A DNA stretch of 42,947 nucleotides from Slackia exigua ATCC 700122 (lineage in GTDB: Bacteria; Actinomycetota; Coriobacteriia; Coriobacteriales; Eggerthellaceae), in contig NZ_GG700631.1 in assembly GCF_000162875.1 (NCBI RefSeq), positions 4,264-47,210 of the forward strand, given 5' to 3'. The position numbers and the translations under genes are program-made. This document shows positions 24,628 through 32,978 of the stretch, one piece after another; within the stretch, counting starts at the first letter, position 1; the number at the start of each line of letters is the position of its first letter. The notes below the pieces were generated by a model. The model had not been told where the DNA came from, ran no database searches, and saw only the letters and a list, made by a program, of their open reading frames with translations.

Positions 24628-25986
24628 TTACAGCCCGCGCGCCTTCAGGTCGCCGACGAGCTGCACGTAGAACTCGCGCACGTCGAACCCGGGTATGTTC
24701 TCGCGGTTGAGATCGACCATATCGCCGTGGCTTATGCCGCGCTTTCCCTCGATTTCCAGGAATCGGTACGAATCGCCCCAGGCGAACGACCGCTCTCCGA
24801 CCAATCCGTCATTCGGGCCGTCGAAGTACCGTGCGATCAGATACGTGAGATTGAGCGGGAAGGTGCCCGAAGACGCCTTGTTCAGCTTCGAGCCGTAGCT
24901 TGCGCACCAGACGCCGTCGACCGTCGACGGAAGCTCCGCGTTCAGACGGGCCGCGCCCGAGGCCGTAAGATCCCTGACCGCAGATATGAAATCGGGCGCG
25001 GGGTCTCCCAGGGCATGCGCTGCAGTATCGTACGCACGCGCGACGGCCTGCTGCTGCGCCGCAGGCATGATGCCGAGCAGGTAATCTGCGAACTCGCACC
25101 CCCTATGCGGCGTGTTGATCGTGACGAGCGATGCGACGTGCTCAGCGATCTCGGGATCGGCGAGCGCGGCGCGGCAATCCAGGCCGCCCTTCGAATGCGC
25201 GATGAGATTGACCTTGTCCGCACCCGTCTCGTCGCACACCTCGCGAATGCGTCGCGCAAGTTCTCGCGCGCTTTCCTTGACGGGAAGGGCGGACGAATGG
25301 CATCCGTAGAAGATGCGCGCGCCGTTGCGCTCGAGCGCTTCGGGAATGCGGCCCCAGTAGTTCACAAGCTTGGAGTCGCGGAAGAACACGCCGTGCACGA
25401 GCAGCAGCGGATAGTTCGTCGCGCAGACGCGCAGAGCCGCGCGGCTCTCGTCGAGGACTTCCCTCTCGTACTCGAAGCGCGCCTCCGCATCCACGGTCGA
25501 GATGATTCGCGCGAGAAAGTACAGATGGACGAAGGGAACCAGGCCGAAAACGCCGCCAAGGACGCGCAGGCGCACGCCGAGCTGCATGCTGAATACGTAG
25601 GCCCTGATCATGCCGCACCAGAAGACGAAAGCTTCGATCGCGCACGCGATCCCGAGGCACGCCAGCCAGAACATCGGATCGATCGGCGCGCCTCTCATCG
25701 CGCCGAACAGAGCGGCCCCGAACGCGACGAAAGCTGCCGCGCACACGATGCCGCACGACATGAGGAACACGATGAGCAGCTCGCACGCCCCTCGGCATGC
25801 TTTGATCCGACGTATGCGAGACGCCTCGCCGTACGGCGCCGGCCAGACGCACAGCGCAAGCACCCAGCATCCCAGAATCGCCACGACCGCTCTCGGCACG
25901 ACGGCATGCAGGCAGGCGCATGCCACGAACGCGCTTACGGCAAGCGTATTCGCGATGCGAAATGCCCATGCAACAGTGCGATTCAT
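24628..25986 (-). CDS. Membrane-bound alpha/beta hydrolase (lipase-like)
   Basis: A 452-residue protein. Residues 1-160 hold four or five hydrophobic helices; the rest is an alpha/beta hydrolase resembling triacylglycerol lipases: oxyanion region LLLVHGVFFRDS (194-205), nucleophile Ser265 in NLIAHSKGGLDCR, acid Asp in FDGPNDGLVGE and His in RGISHGDM. Ala replaces the first Gly of GxSxG. Its ATG overlaps the LysR stop codon by 4 bases (ATGA), so translation is probably coupled. The substrate is probably a lipid ester at the membrane, an inference from the family and the membrane part. Confidence 0.8.
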   Translation of the reverse strand: MNRTVAWAFRIANTLAVSAFVACACLHAVVPRAVVAILGCWVLALCVWPAPYGEASRIRRIKACRGACELLIVFLMSCGIVCAAAFVAFGAALFGAMRGAPIDPMFWLACLGIACAIEAFVFWCGMIRAYVFSMQLGVRLRVLGGVFGLVPFVHLYFLARIISTVDAEARFEYEREVLDESRAALRVCATNYPLLLVHGVFFRDSKLVNYWGRIPEALERNGARIFYGCHSSALPVKESARELARRIREVCDETGADKVNLIAHSKGGLDCRAALADPEIAEHVASLVTINTPHRGCEFADYLLGIMPAAQQQAVARAYDTAAHALGDPAPDFISAVRDLTASGAARLNAELPSTVDGVWCASYGSKLNKASSGTFPLNLTYLIARYFDGPNDGLVGERSFAWGDSYRFLEIEGKRGISHGDMVDLNRENIPGFDVREFYVQLVGDLKARGL

Positions 25987-26870
25987 GCTGGCATCGCCTC
26001 GATGCAGTAGTCGGTGAAGGCCTTCATCTCAGGCGTGGGCTTTCGAGATGAAAGCTGCGCAATGCCGAAGCGCCACGTCACGTCTTCAAGAGGAAGGGCA
26101 ACGACCGAACTATCGCGCGCGAACAAATCCATCTCTACCAGATGCTTCGCAGAGAACCCTAGCCCCTTGCCCGTACGAGCGAAGTCGAACATGCGGAAAA
26201 TCTCGGCTGTCGCATAGACTTCGCCAAACTCGATCCCGGCATCCTTCGCCATGTTCCTCAGCGTTACATTGCATTTGAATTCCTCTCCGGGCATGGAAAT
26301 CCTTCGATCGAGAAAGTCCTCGATGTGCAGGCGATCGTGGCTGGCAAGCTCGTCTTCGGCTGAAATCCAGAAATACATAGGCGTCGAATATAGCTCATAG
26401 GTCAAAAAATCGGGATTGTACGGAGCGACCGTCAAAGCAATATCGAACCGTCCCGCCTTCAAACCGATGTCACAGGCACAGTCGTTCAATTCTTCATAAC
26501 GAACAGCGATGCGTGGATGCTTCCGCCTAAAGCGTTGGATGAAATCGGGGCCAAGGTACCCGAGAATCCCCAAGCCTATGCCGACGCGAAGTTCATGTCG
26601 CTCGGCCGCGCGCATAGCCTGGTATTCCGCACGAAGATTCGCATAATTATTCTCGAATACGCTCACGAAATCCAACAACAGATCGGCTTGCGGCGTAGGA
26701 CGGAGACGTCCCGCCGAGTCGGACTCAAAGAGAATCACCTCAAGCTCGGATTCGAGGGAATGAACCGCTTTCGCCAACCCCTGCGATGACATAGGAATCT
26801 TCTTCGCAGCTGCCGAGAAACTGCGAAGCTGATATGCAAGCGCGAAATACTGTAGTTGCTCCCGATACAT
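25983..26870 (-). CDS. LysR family transcriptional regulator
   Basis: A 295-residue regulator with N-terminal winged helix (MYREQLQYFALAYQLRSFSAAAKKIPMSSQGLAKAVHSLE) and a LysR substrate-binding domain (from about residue 90: LRVGIGLGILGYLGPDFIQRFRRKHP). AGGAGG lies 7 bases before ATG 26870. It is divergent from the flavoprotein gene at 27078, the classical arrangement for a LysR activator of that gene, and also leads the lipase gene by a 4-base overlap. The effector is unknown. Confidence 0.9.
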   Translation of the reverse strand: MYREQLQYFALAYQLRSFSAAAKKIPMSSQGLAKAVHSLESELEVILFESDSAGRLRPTPQADLLLDFVSVFENNYANLRAEYQAMRAAERHELRVGIGLGILGYLGPDFIQRFRRKHPRIAVRYEELNDCACDIGLKAGRFDIALTVAPYNPDFLTYELYSTPMYFWISAEDELASHDRLHIEDFLDRRISMPGEEFKCNVTLRNMAKDAGIEFGEVYATAEIFRMFDFARTGKGLGFSAKHLVEMDLFARDSSVVALPLEDVTWRFGIAQLSSRKPTPEMKAFTDYCIEAMPA

Positions 26871-26936
26871 GGCGTTTCCTCCTGAAGGAAAGATGCCATT
26901 GCACGTAACGAATCTATAGTACAACGTCGTGCTTCA

Positions 26937-26948
26937 TTTCAACTGAAA
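26937..26948. promoter_or_regulatory. Dyad in the LysR/flavoprotein divergent region
   Basis: TTTCA-AC-TGAAA lies 66 bases upstream of the LysR start in an A/T-rich patch and is a candidate LysR operator. No other feature in this gap is more convincing. Confidence 0.35.
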
Positions 26949-27030
26949 CTGATTCTTACACGCCTCTCGCTTCTGGTTGGCGCGTCTCCCATTGCCTAAC
27001 CTCTATTCTTTCTGCATTCTAAAACCAGGT

Positions 27031-27052
27031 GAAGAGCTCTTTCGGGCTCTTC
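27031..27052 (+). promoter_or_regulatory. Leader hairpin before the flavoprotein start
   Basis: GAAGAGC (27031-27037) and GCTCTTC (27046-27052) form a 7-bp stem that ends 11 bases before the AAGGAGG ribosome site of the flavoprotein gene. It could stabilise the mRNA or modulate translation. Confidence 0.35.
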
Positions 27053-27077
27053 GACATGAGCTGAAGGAGGGGATTGC

Positions 27078-28727
27078 ATGAAGGTGAGGGAATCGAGCAT
27101 CAGTCGTCGCAACTTCATGGCGGGAACAGGACTCGCAATCGCGGGGCTTACCGGAGGAGCGCTTATCGGATGCACACCGGCTGACAAAGGGGCGTCTCGA
27201 ACTGGCGACATGGGTGGAACCGCCGAGGGAGGAAAGAACGCATTCGGTTTGGATGAATCGGTATGGAAGCTCGACGAGATCGGAAGACCGACTGAAACCA
27301 TCGATGCCGACGTCTGCATCATCGGCGGAGGCGGAACCGGCATGGCTGCCACCATCCAGGGCGCGGAACTGGGTCTGGACGTCGTGCTTCTCGAAAAGGG
27401 CAGCAATCTGGGCGGCGCGTTCTCCGCAACCGAGGGAATGTTCGGCGTGGAATCGCATTGGCAGAAAGAAGCAGGCGAAGGCGGTACGGTGGGCGAAGCG
27501 GTTCGCCGCTGCGTGAACTATCACCACTACATTCCAAGCACGCAGCTATACTACAACTTCTTCTCCCAAACCGCCGAGACCATCGAATGGTGCGAAGAGC
27601 ACGACTGCCGCTTCCGCGCGGTCGTCGACTATGGCGGGAATCTAGCCTGGCACGTGTATTACTACGATGAAAACGCGTCGAGCCCTGGCGCATACTTCAC
27701 GGACAGCCTCATCAAAGCGACCGAGAAGACAAGCGCCAAGATCATCACCGACTGCATAGCGAAGAAGATCCTGATGGAAGACGGCAAGGCCGCAGGTGTC
27801 CTCGCTGAAGCGAATGACGGCACCGTGTACCAGGTGAACGCCCCGGTCGTTATGCTCGCATCGGGCGGCTTCCCTAGCAACATGGAGTTCCTGCATGCTA
27901 TCTCGCCATACACCGTGAATAAGAATCTCGTATCCCTTGGCGCACCCGGGCGCGATGGAGACGGTCTGCGCATGGGCGTAGATGCCGGCGTCATGCTGTC
28001 CGAAGGCTATGGAAGCGTCATGTGGTGCGGGCCTGCAGCTATCGGCGCGCTCTGGGCGACCGACGCCTATTCCGCGTCTGTCCAACCTACGCTCTGGGTG
28101 AATCAGGATGCCAAGCGTTTCATAGCCGAAGACCTTTGGATCGGTAATTTCGCCGCCGGCGGCATCGCCTGCCGCGACCAGGAACTTACCTACGTCATCT
28201 TCCGCGAGAAGGACCTCGCTGCCTGGGAGCAAAACGGCCCATACGGCACCGTGTTCACCTTCGGCACACCGGGTGTCGCCATGGATAAGGCTCGCGAACA
28301 GCTCAAAGGCCTCTCCTCGGTACATACCGCGGATACGCTCGAAGAGCTCGCGAAGAGCGTCGGTCTCGATCCGAAGGCGCTCAAGGAGACCGTCGATGAG
28401 TACAACAAGTTCTGCAGCGACGGTTCTGATCCCATCTTCGGAAAGGCAGCAGAATACCTGACCCCCATCGATGAGGGGCCGTTCTGGATCCTCGAAGTAG
28501 CCGATGGATACTACACCACGGTCGGCGGATTGGAAATCAACGAGAATCTTGAGGCGGTCGACTGGAATCGCAAGGCCATTCCTGGTCTCTATGTGGGCGG
28601 ATGCGACACCGGTAGCCTATATGGCGATTCCTACGACGTAGCCACCGCACCCGGGTCCCAAGCATCCTGGGCCATCAATTCAGGACGTCTTGCTATGAAG
28701 AATGCTGCAACGTACCTCGGTAAATAA
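27078..28727 (+). CDS. Tat-exported FAD-binding oxidoreductase with non-canonical active site
   Basis: A 549-residue FAD_binding_2 protein. Tat signal SRRNFMAG and hydrophobic stretch to IGCTP, then FAD motif CIIGGGGTGMAATIQGAELG and LEKGSNLGGAFSATEGM. There is no FMN or haem domain. Where related fumarate reductases have HHTMGG it has YYTTVGG, and the ExxARD arginine helix reads EDLWIGNFAAGGIACRD. The C-terminal cofactor block is GGCDTGSLYGDSYDVATAPGSQASWAINSGRLA. The canonical fumarate-reducing residues are thus absent and another substrate is likely. AAGGAGG precedes ATG 27078. The divergent LysR gene is its probable regulator. Confidence 0.83.
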   Translation: MKVRESSISRRNFMAGTGLAIAGLTGGALIGCTPADKGASRTGDMGGTAEGGKNAFGLDESVWKLDEIGRPTETIDADVCIIGGGGTGMAATIQGAELGLDVVLLEKGSNLGGAFSATEGMFGVESHWQKEAGEGGTVGEAVRRCVNYHHYIPSTQLYYNFFSQTAETIEWCEEHDCRFRAVVDYGGNLAWHVYYYDENASSPGAYFTDSLIKATEKTSAKIITDCIAKKILMEDGKAAGVLAEANDGTVYQVNAPVVMLASGGFPSNMEFLHAISPYTVNKNLVSLGAPGRDGDGLRMGVDAGVMLSEGYGSVMWCGPAAIGALWATDAYSASVQPTLWVNQDAKRFIAEDLWIGNFAAGGIACRDQELTYVIFREKDLAAWEQNGPYGTVFTFGTPGVAMDKAREQLKGLSSVHTADTLEELAKSVGLDPKALKETVDEYNKFCSDGSDPIFGKAAEYLTPIDEGPFWILEVADGYYTTVGGLEINENLEAVDWNRKAIPGLYVGGCDTGSLYGDSYDVATAPGSQASWAINSGRLAMKNAATYLGK

Positions 28728-28783
28728 CCTTAATCTGCGGCGCGGTCCCTATCCTCTCTTCCTGAGATCGCGCTATAGGGAAA

Positions 28784-28817
28784 CGACGGGCCTTCCGATG
28801 CTTCGGAAGGCCCGTCG
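28784..28817 (+). terminator. Strong hairpin after the flavoprotein gene
   Basis: CGACGGGCCTTCCGA (28784-28798) and TCGGAAGGCCCGTCG (28803-28817) form a perfect 15-bp stem with a TGCT loop, 57 bases past the stop. There is no T-run. Confidence 0.65.
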
Positions 28818-28860
28818 CACGTACACGGACCGCGACGACGCACGCAAGGACAATGGAGAT

Positions 28861-28922
28861 GTTTCCGTTTGAGGAGAAGGTCCTCGGTTCGAACCGATCG
28901 CTGCAGGTTTCTGATTGAGGAG
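28861..28922 (+). repeat. Direct repeats around a palindrome upstream of the VWA gene
   Basis: GTTTCCGTTTGAGGAG (28861-28876) and GTTTCTGATTGAGGAG (28907-28922) match at 14 of 16 positions with starts 46 bases apart. Between them is the perfect 14-bp palindrome TCGGTTCGAACCGA (28884-28897). Together they look like a compound regulator-binding region for the surface protein gene at 29042. Confidence 0.55.
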
Positions 28923-28961
28923 CGTTCGTTGTATACCTTTCACCGAAAAGGGATTTTTCTA

Positions 28962-28980
28962 CCCCCCCCCCTCCCCCCCC
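28962..28980 (+). repeat. C10-T-C8 homopolymer tract before the VWA surface protein
   Basis: Ten C (28962-28971), one T, then eight C (28973-28980) lie 61 bases before the start codon. GTATAC motifs flank the tract on both sides (28931-28936 and 28991-28996) and may belong to -10 elements. Tracts of this kind change length by slipped-strand mispairing and can switch promoter strength. Confidence 0.8.
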
Positions 28981-29041
28981 GTTTCAAGCAGTATACGCTG
29001 TACCGCGGTTACATATCACGAGCAGAAGGAGAAGGGGCATT

Positions 29042-30760
29042 ATGGACGGTTTCAGAAGACGGCATGGTCTGCATGCGATCGAGGCGGCGGTCGCCTTGCT
29101 TTTCGCGATGCTCGCAACGCTGGCGCTTACGACAGGAAGCGCTTGGGCGGCGGGCGCATCGATGTCGAAAACCGCGACCGAGCTTACCGATGACAATCGT
29201 ACGAAGATCACGCTTTCCATCCCCTCCGAGGAGGAGCAGCTCGACACCATGGTCGTCTTCGTGCTGGATAAGTCCAGTTTCTCGGATACGAAGGACAAAG
29301 CGCTCGAGATGCTCGACGCCCTCAAGGCGCGGGCGGACGCCACAGGCGCGAACATCAAGGTCGGCGTGATCGAATTCAACCGGACCGCGCACCCTTCCGA
29401 GGTGCTCGACCTCACGACCCAGTACGACCAGGTTAAAGACCTTTTCACCAAGCAGACCTCGGGCGGCACGAACATGCATGCCGGACTGCTTGCGGCCAAG
29501 GAGATGCTCGCCGGCAACGCCGACATCTCCGACAATCGTAAGTACATGGTGCTCGTATCCGATGGGTCGACATATCTATACTGCCCCGATGGCGATTACA
29601 CGAAGTGCTCCTCGCGCGCCTATGCACCCACCGAAGTCATGGGAGGCTACGCCATCGGCGGGTACTACGACACCGCATATTATCAACCGAGCCTCGCGGA
29701 GCACGGCAACATACCGGTACCGACCACGACCGACGCCGCATCATGGGAAGCCTACCTTAACGACGTCGCAGCCCGCGATGCCGCAAGCAACGGCGCGCAG
29801 TACGACTTCGCGTGGAAGTACTATGACGAAGATTGGCCGCACAATCTCGACCTGGCGAAACAGACCTACATCAGCATGGTCGAAAAGATTGCCGAGCAGT
29901 ACCCCGACCCCGCCGGCGCCGATAAACCCGCATACGAAGCCGCGCTCGCCAAGACCGCGTCCAATACGGACATGTCGCGTCTGTACTGCAACCGGGTCTA
30001 TCAGGAATTAGCGGCCAAGTACAACACGTTTGCGGTCGGTGCGCCGACCCTCAACCCCGACGGCGCCAACGACGTGAAGTTCGTGCAGTACCTCAACGGC
30101 GGCGCCTCGGCTTCCTTCGATCAGATAGAAAACGAGATCCTCTATGCCGTAGGCGCAGGATCGCGCATCGACGACTACATGGGCGTGGACTTCGATTTCG
30201 TGAACGATCCTGATTCCATGCAGGTCAAAGTCGGAGACGAAACGCTTGCGGCGGAAAAGACCGCCGAAAACGAATACGGCTTCGGCAAAACCGCCTCGGG
30301 ATACCGGTATCTGCTCAGTTACGTTCCTGGCGAAGACGAGCACTTCACCTTCACGATGAACGAGCCTGTCACCAACTTCGCACGCGTGCAGCTCGTCTAT
30401 GAAGAGAAGCTCGTGAACGTGCCGACCGAGCCGGGCGATTATACCTTCGAAACCAATGCGAAAGCCGTGCTGCATCCCATGGATTCTGCTGGAACCATGG
30501 GACCCGACCGCGAATTCGAGAAGCCGACCGTCAACCTGACGGTCAAGGCCGTCAAGCCGGGCCCCGACCCGACGCCGACGCCCGATCCGGAACAGAAGCC
30601 GACGCCTGCGACGAAGACCCCCGTCGCCTCATCCGTTAAGGGAGGCGCCCTGCCCAAGACCGGAGATACGCTTCCTGTCGGCATCCTCGGACTTATCGCT
30701 GTGGGATCAGCGGCTGCCATAGGAACCGCCGTGCGCCATCGGAGAAGTTCCGAACGCTAA
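29042..30760 (+). CDS. VWA-domain surface protein with LPKTG sortase anchor
   Basis: A 572-residue cell-wall-anchored protein. Signal peptide 1-37 (ends SAWAAG); a von Willebrand factor A domain from about 69 (MVVFVLDKSSFSD, then TSGGTNMHAGLLAAKEML, MVLVSDGS). The MIDAS motif is imperfect: DKSSFS instead of DxSxS, so metal binding may be altered. A Tyr-rich insert follows (about 180-300). The C-terminal part carries a Pro/Thr linker (PGPDPTPTPDPEQKP) and a sorting signal LPKTG (537-541), hydrophobic helix and RHRRSSER tail. It resembles pilus-tip adhesins but has no pilus genes beside it. GAAGGAG precedes ATG 29042. Confidence 0.9.
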   Translation: MDGFRRRHGLHAIEAAVALLFAMLATLALTTGSAWAAGASMSKTATELTDDNRTKITLSIPSEEEQLDTMVVFVLDKSSFSDTKDKALEMLDALKARADATGANIKVGVIEFNRTAHPSEVLDLTTQYDQVKDLFTKQTSGGTNMHAGLLAAKEMLAGNADISDNRKYMVLVSDGSTYLYCPDGDYTKCSSRAYAPTEVMGGYAIGGYYDTAYYQPSLAEHGNIPVPTTTDAASWEAYLNDVAARDAASNGAQYDFAWKYYDEDWPHNLDLAKQTYISMVEKIAEQYPDPAGADKPAYEAALAKTASNTDMSRLYCNRVYQELAAKYNTFAVGAPTLNPDGANDVKFVQYLNGGASASFDQIENEILYAVGAGSRIDDYMGVDFDFVNDPDSMQVKVGDETLAAEKTAENEYGFGKTASGYRYLLSYVPGEDEHFTFTMNEPVTNFARVQLVYEEKLVNVPTEPGDYTFETNAKAVLHPMDSAGTMGPDREFEKPTVNLTVKAVKPGPDPTPTPDPEQKPTPATKTPVASSVKGGALPKTGDTLPVGILGLIAVGSAAAIGTAVRHRRSSER

Positions 30761-30787
30761 GCATCGCGTTCAAAGCCTTGCACTCAG

Positions 30788-30818
30788 CCCGGCCCCGCGA
30801 AGCGTGGGGCCGGGTTTT
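30788..30818 (+). terminator. Intrinsic terminator after the VWA gene
   Basis: CCCGGCCCC (30788-30796) and GGGGCCGGG (30806-30814) form a 9-bp GC stem followed by TTTT. The MFS gene on the other strand ends just beyond, so it may serve both directions. Confidence 0.88.
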
Positions 30819-30831
30819 CATTCGGACGGCT

Positions 30832-32064
30832 TTACTTCCTCTCGTTCCTCAGCGTCGGATGCAGCAGGCATAAGGCGAGACCCGCCACGAGCAGCACGAT
30901 GACGAGAACGAAAGACGACAAGGGCGCCCAGCCGTAGAGAGATGTTGAAAGCACCGGGGCGATGATGTAAGTCGCACCGTTGTTCGCGCTGATCAGGCCG
31001 GCAAGGCCGCCTTGCTCCTCGTGAGCCATGTCCATGGTGGGGCCGGCATTGTACCCGGGCATGGCGAAGCCCACGCCCACGCCTATGGTCACGGCGGCTA
31101 TCAGAAGCAGCGCCAACGTATTCCCCGCCAGAAACAGCACGCCGCTTATCGACAGCAAAACGAAACCGACGCGAAGAAGTCTGCGCGCCGACCACTTGAG
31201 CCGAGGAACCACGACCGCCTGGCACACGATCATGGTCACCGACATGACGATCATGATCAGCGAGGTATAGCCTGCGGTCAGCGTCTCATCGAGCGCCAAA
31301 CGGTCCTGGACCGCGAAACCGATGGTGGTCTGCAAGGACGAGAAGGCCAGAAACATGAAGAAGCCGACGAGCAGGAAAGGAAAGACGCGCGGATCGAAAT
31401 AGGATACCTTGGCCGGCTCGTCGACCGCCCTCGCATTCGCGGAGGGCTTAAAGGCCGCCGCGAGCACCGCAAGGGCTACAAGCATCATGAACGGCATGAT
31501 GCTCAGGGGAAGCATCAGCCCTCCGATCATGGACAGAACGCCGCCGAAGACCGATCCGATCACACCGGAAAGCCCGTTCATGGCTCCTATTCCTCCGACG
31601 GCCTTCACTCGATCCTCTTCCGATTCGCATTGTGACACCAGGTACGACTGCGCCGCCGGCAGGACGGCGGAGATGGCCGAGCCGTACAGGATCCCGCGCG
31701 TGGCCACCGCGCCGAACACCAGCCAGAAGCCGGCAATCAGGCCGCGGCTGCCCGCATAGGCGACGAGGGCGAACGACCCTAGCGCCAGAAAGCCCAGAAG
31801 CATGGCGAATATCAGCACGCGCTTCGGCCCCACCTTTTGAGACCGACGGCCCCAGAACTGGCTGAGCAGCGTGAGCACCAGCGCGGCCATGGAGATGATA
31901 GCGCCCACGTGCCATTCCTCGAGACCGATCATACGCGCCAAAGGCGCCAGAATCGGATTGAGCATCATCTGGCCCATGAAAGCCAGCATGACCACAGCGA
32001 GCAGAATGCCCGTCTGACCCTTGCCCGTCGCAGAGGACGCGGCCTCGTTCGTACGTTCGTTCAT
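30832..32064 (-). CDS. MFS efflux transporter (DHA1 type)
   Basis: A 410-residue, 12-helix MFS protein with the antiporter-like motif A region WGRRSQKVGPKRVL between helices 2 and 3, and an ILYGSAISAVLPAAQSYLVSQ block in helix 4-5. This matches the TetA/DHA1 drug-efflux branch. It is divergent from a TetR repressor gene with a shared operator, the usual layout of inducible drug or toxin efflux. A longish spacer follows AAGGAAGG before the start at 32064. Confidence 0.85.
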   Translation of the reverse strand: MNERTNEAASSATGKGQTGILLAVVMLAFMGQMMLNPILAPLARMIGLEEWHVGAIISMAALVLTLLSQFWGRRSQKVGPKRVLIFAMLLGFLALGSFALVAYAGSRGLIAGFWLVFGAVATRGILYGSAISAVLPAAQSYLVSQCESEEDRVKAVGGIGAMNGLSGVIGSVFGGVLSMIGGLMLPLSIMPFMMLVALAVLAAAFKPSANARAVDEPAKVSYFDPRVFPFLLVGFFMFLAFSSLQTTIGFAVQDRLALDETLTAGYTSLIMIVMSVTMIVCQAVVVPRLKWSARRLLRVGFVLLSISGVLFLAGNTLALLLIAAVTIGVGVGFAMPGYNAGPTMDMAHEEQGGLAGLISANNGATYIIAPVLSTSLYGWAPLSSFVLVIVLLVAGLALCLLHPTLRNERK

Positions 32065-32091
32065 TGGCGTCTATCGCCTTCCTTCCATAAG

Positions 32092-32106
32092 TAGAACAAT
32101 GTTCTA
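32092..32106. promoter_or_regulatory. TetR operator between divergent efflux and repressor genes
   Basis: TAGAAC-AAT-GTTCTA is a perfect 6-3-6 dyad, 27 bases upstream of the efflux start and 49 bases upstream of the tetR start, and sits in the shared promoter region. A TetR-type dimer is expected to bind it and repress both genes. Confidence 0.7.
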
Positions 32107-32155
32107 GTGTAGTGTATCAGAAGCGAGCGGAAGGAACATCGAAACAGGGGGCGCG

Positions 32156-32848
32156 ATGAGCGAGGAAAAGACGACGGGACGACGGCGGGGTCTCGACGCG
32201 AATAAGGTCGCCGAAGCGGCGAAGGGCATGGCCGCCGAGAAGGGCTTCGACGGATGGCGCATGCGCGACCTGGCGAAACGGCTCGATGTAGCCCCATCGG
32301 TCATCTACCACTACTTCCCCAACCGAGAAGCCGTCTGCGACGCCGCCATGGAACTCATCGCGCGTGACATCGCGCTTCCGCCAGAAGACCTGGCCTGGAA
32401 GGAATGGTTCCTTCAGACGGCACGAAACCTGAGAGCCGTGCTCCTCTCCTACAACGGAGCAGCAGACCGTCTGATGACGAATCGATTCCCCGCCGCCCTC
32501 ATACCTTTCCTCGACCGATACATGGACAGGCTGCATGAGGCCGGATTCGACACGATGGCGCCTTTCGCCTACGCGATGTCGATCAACGTCGCGCTCGGCG
32601 CCATAGCGGGACGCGACCACCGATCCGCAAACGAGCGCAAATCGGCTGTGGACCTCAAGGAGACGCTCGAGCGCATCGAACGCATGGGAGAGGCGTCCGA
32701 CGGGATGAAGGAGCTTGTAGAGGGTTTCATAGGCCCGCTCGCCGAGCAGGATGCGCAAGGATCAGGCGGAGGAATCAGCGACCGCTACTTCGAACTGCTC
32801 ATGCGTTCCGTGCTCGACGGCATCGAGGCGACGCTTCCTCGAGAATGA
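32156..32848 (+). CDS. TetR family transcriptional regulator
   Basis: A 230-residue repressor with an N-terminal TetR helix-turn-helix (VAEAAKGMAAEKGFDGWRMRDLAKRLDVAPSVIYHYFPNREAVCDAAM) and an all-alpha ligand-binding region. TetR_C-like helices (FLDRYMDRLHEAGFDTMAPFAYAMSINVALGAIAGRD) resemble those of tetracycline-type repressors. AGGGGG lies close to ATG 32156. It very probably represses the divergent MFS gene through the dyad at 32092. Confidence 0.92.
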   Translation: MSEEKTTGRRRGLDANKVAEAAKGMAAEKGFDGWRMRDLAKRLDVAPSVIYHYFPNREAVCDAAMELIARDIALPPEDLAWKEWFLQTARNLRAVLLSYNGAADRLMTNRFPAALIPFLDRYMDRLHEAGFDTMAPFAYAMSINVALGAIAGRDHRSANERKSAVDLKETLERIERMGEASDGMKELVEGFIGPLAEQDAQGSGGGISDRYFELLMRSVLDGIEATLPRE

Positions 32849-32978
32849 GAAGCGATCTGCCGCATTTCAGAACGTTTGATGCAGCCTCGGATTGGCGCTG
32901 ATGCGGTCGAACGACTGTTGCCCTTAATGGGCCCGACGTTTTACCGATCCGCGAGAAACCGTTTCCAACGGATTGACG

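Noticed and set aside
24232-26010. 592-residue plus-strand frame over the Fic-like and lipase genes
   Set aside because: Antisense shadow with no recognisable domains.
28881-28900. tRNA T-arm look-alike (GGTTCGAACC)
   Set aside because: It is a symmetric palindrome, and no acceptor or anticodon arm can be folded around it.
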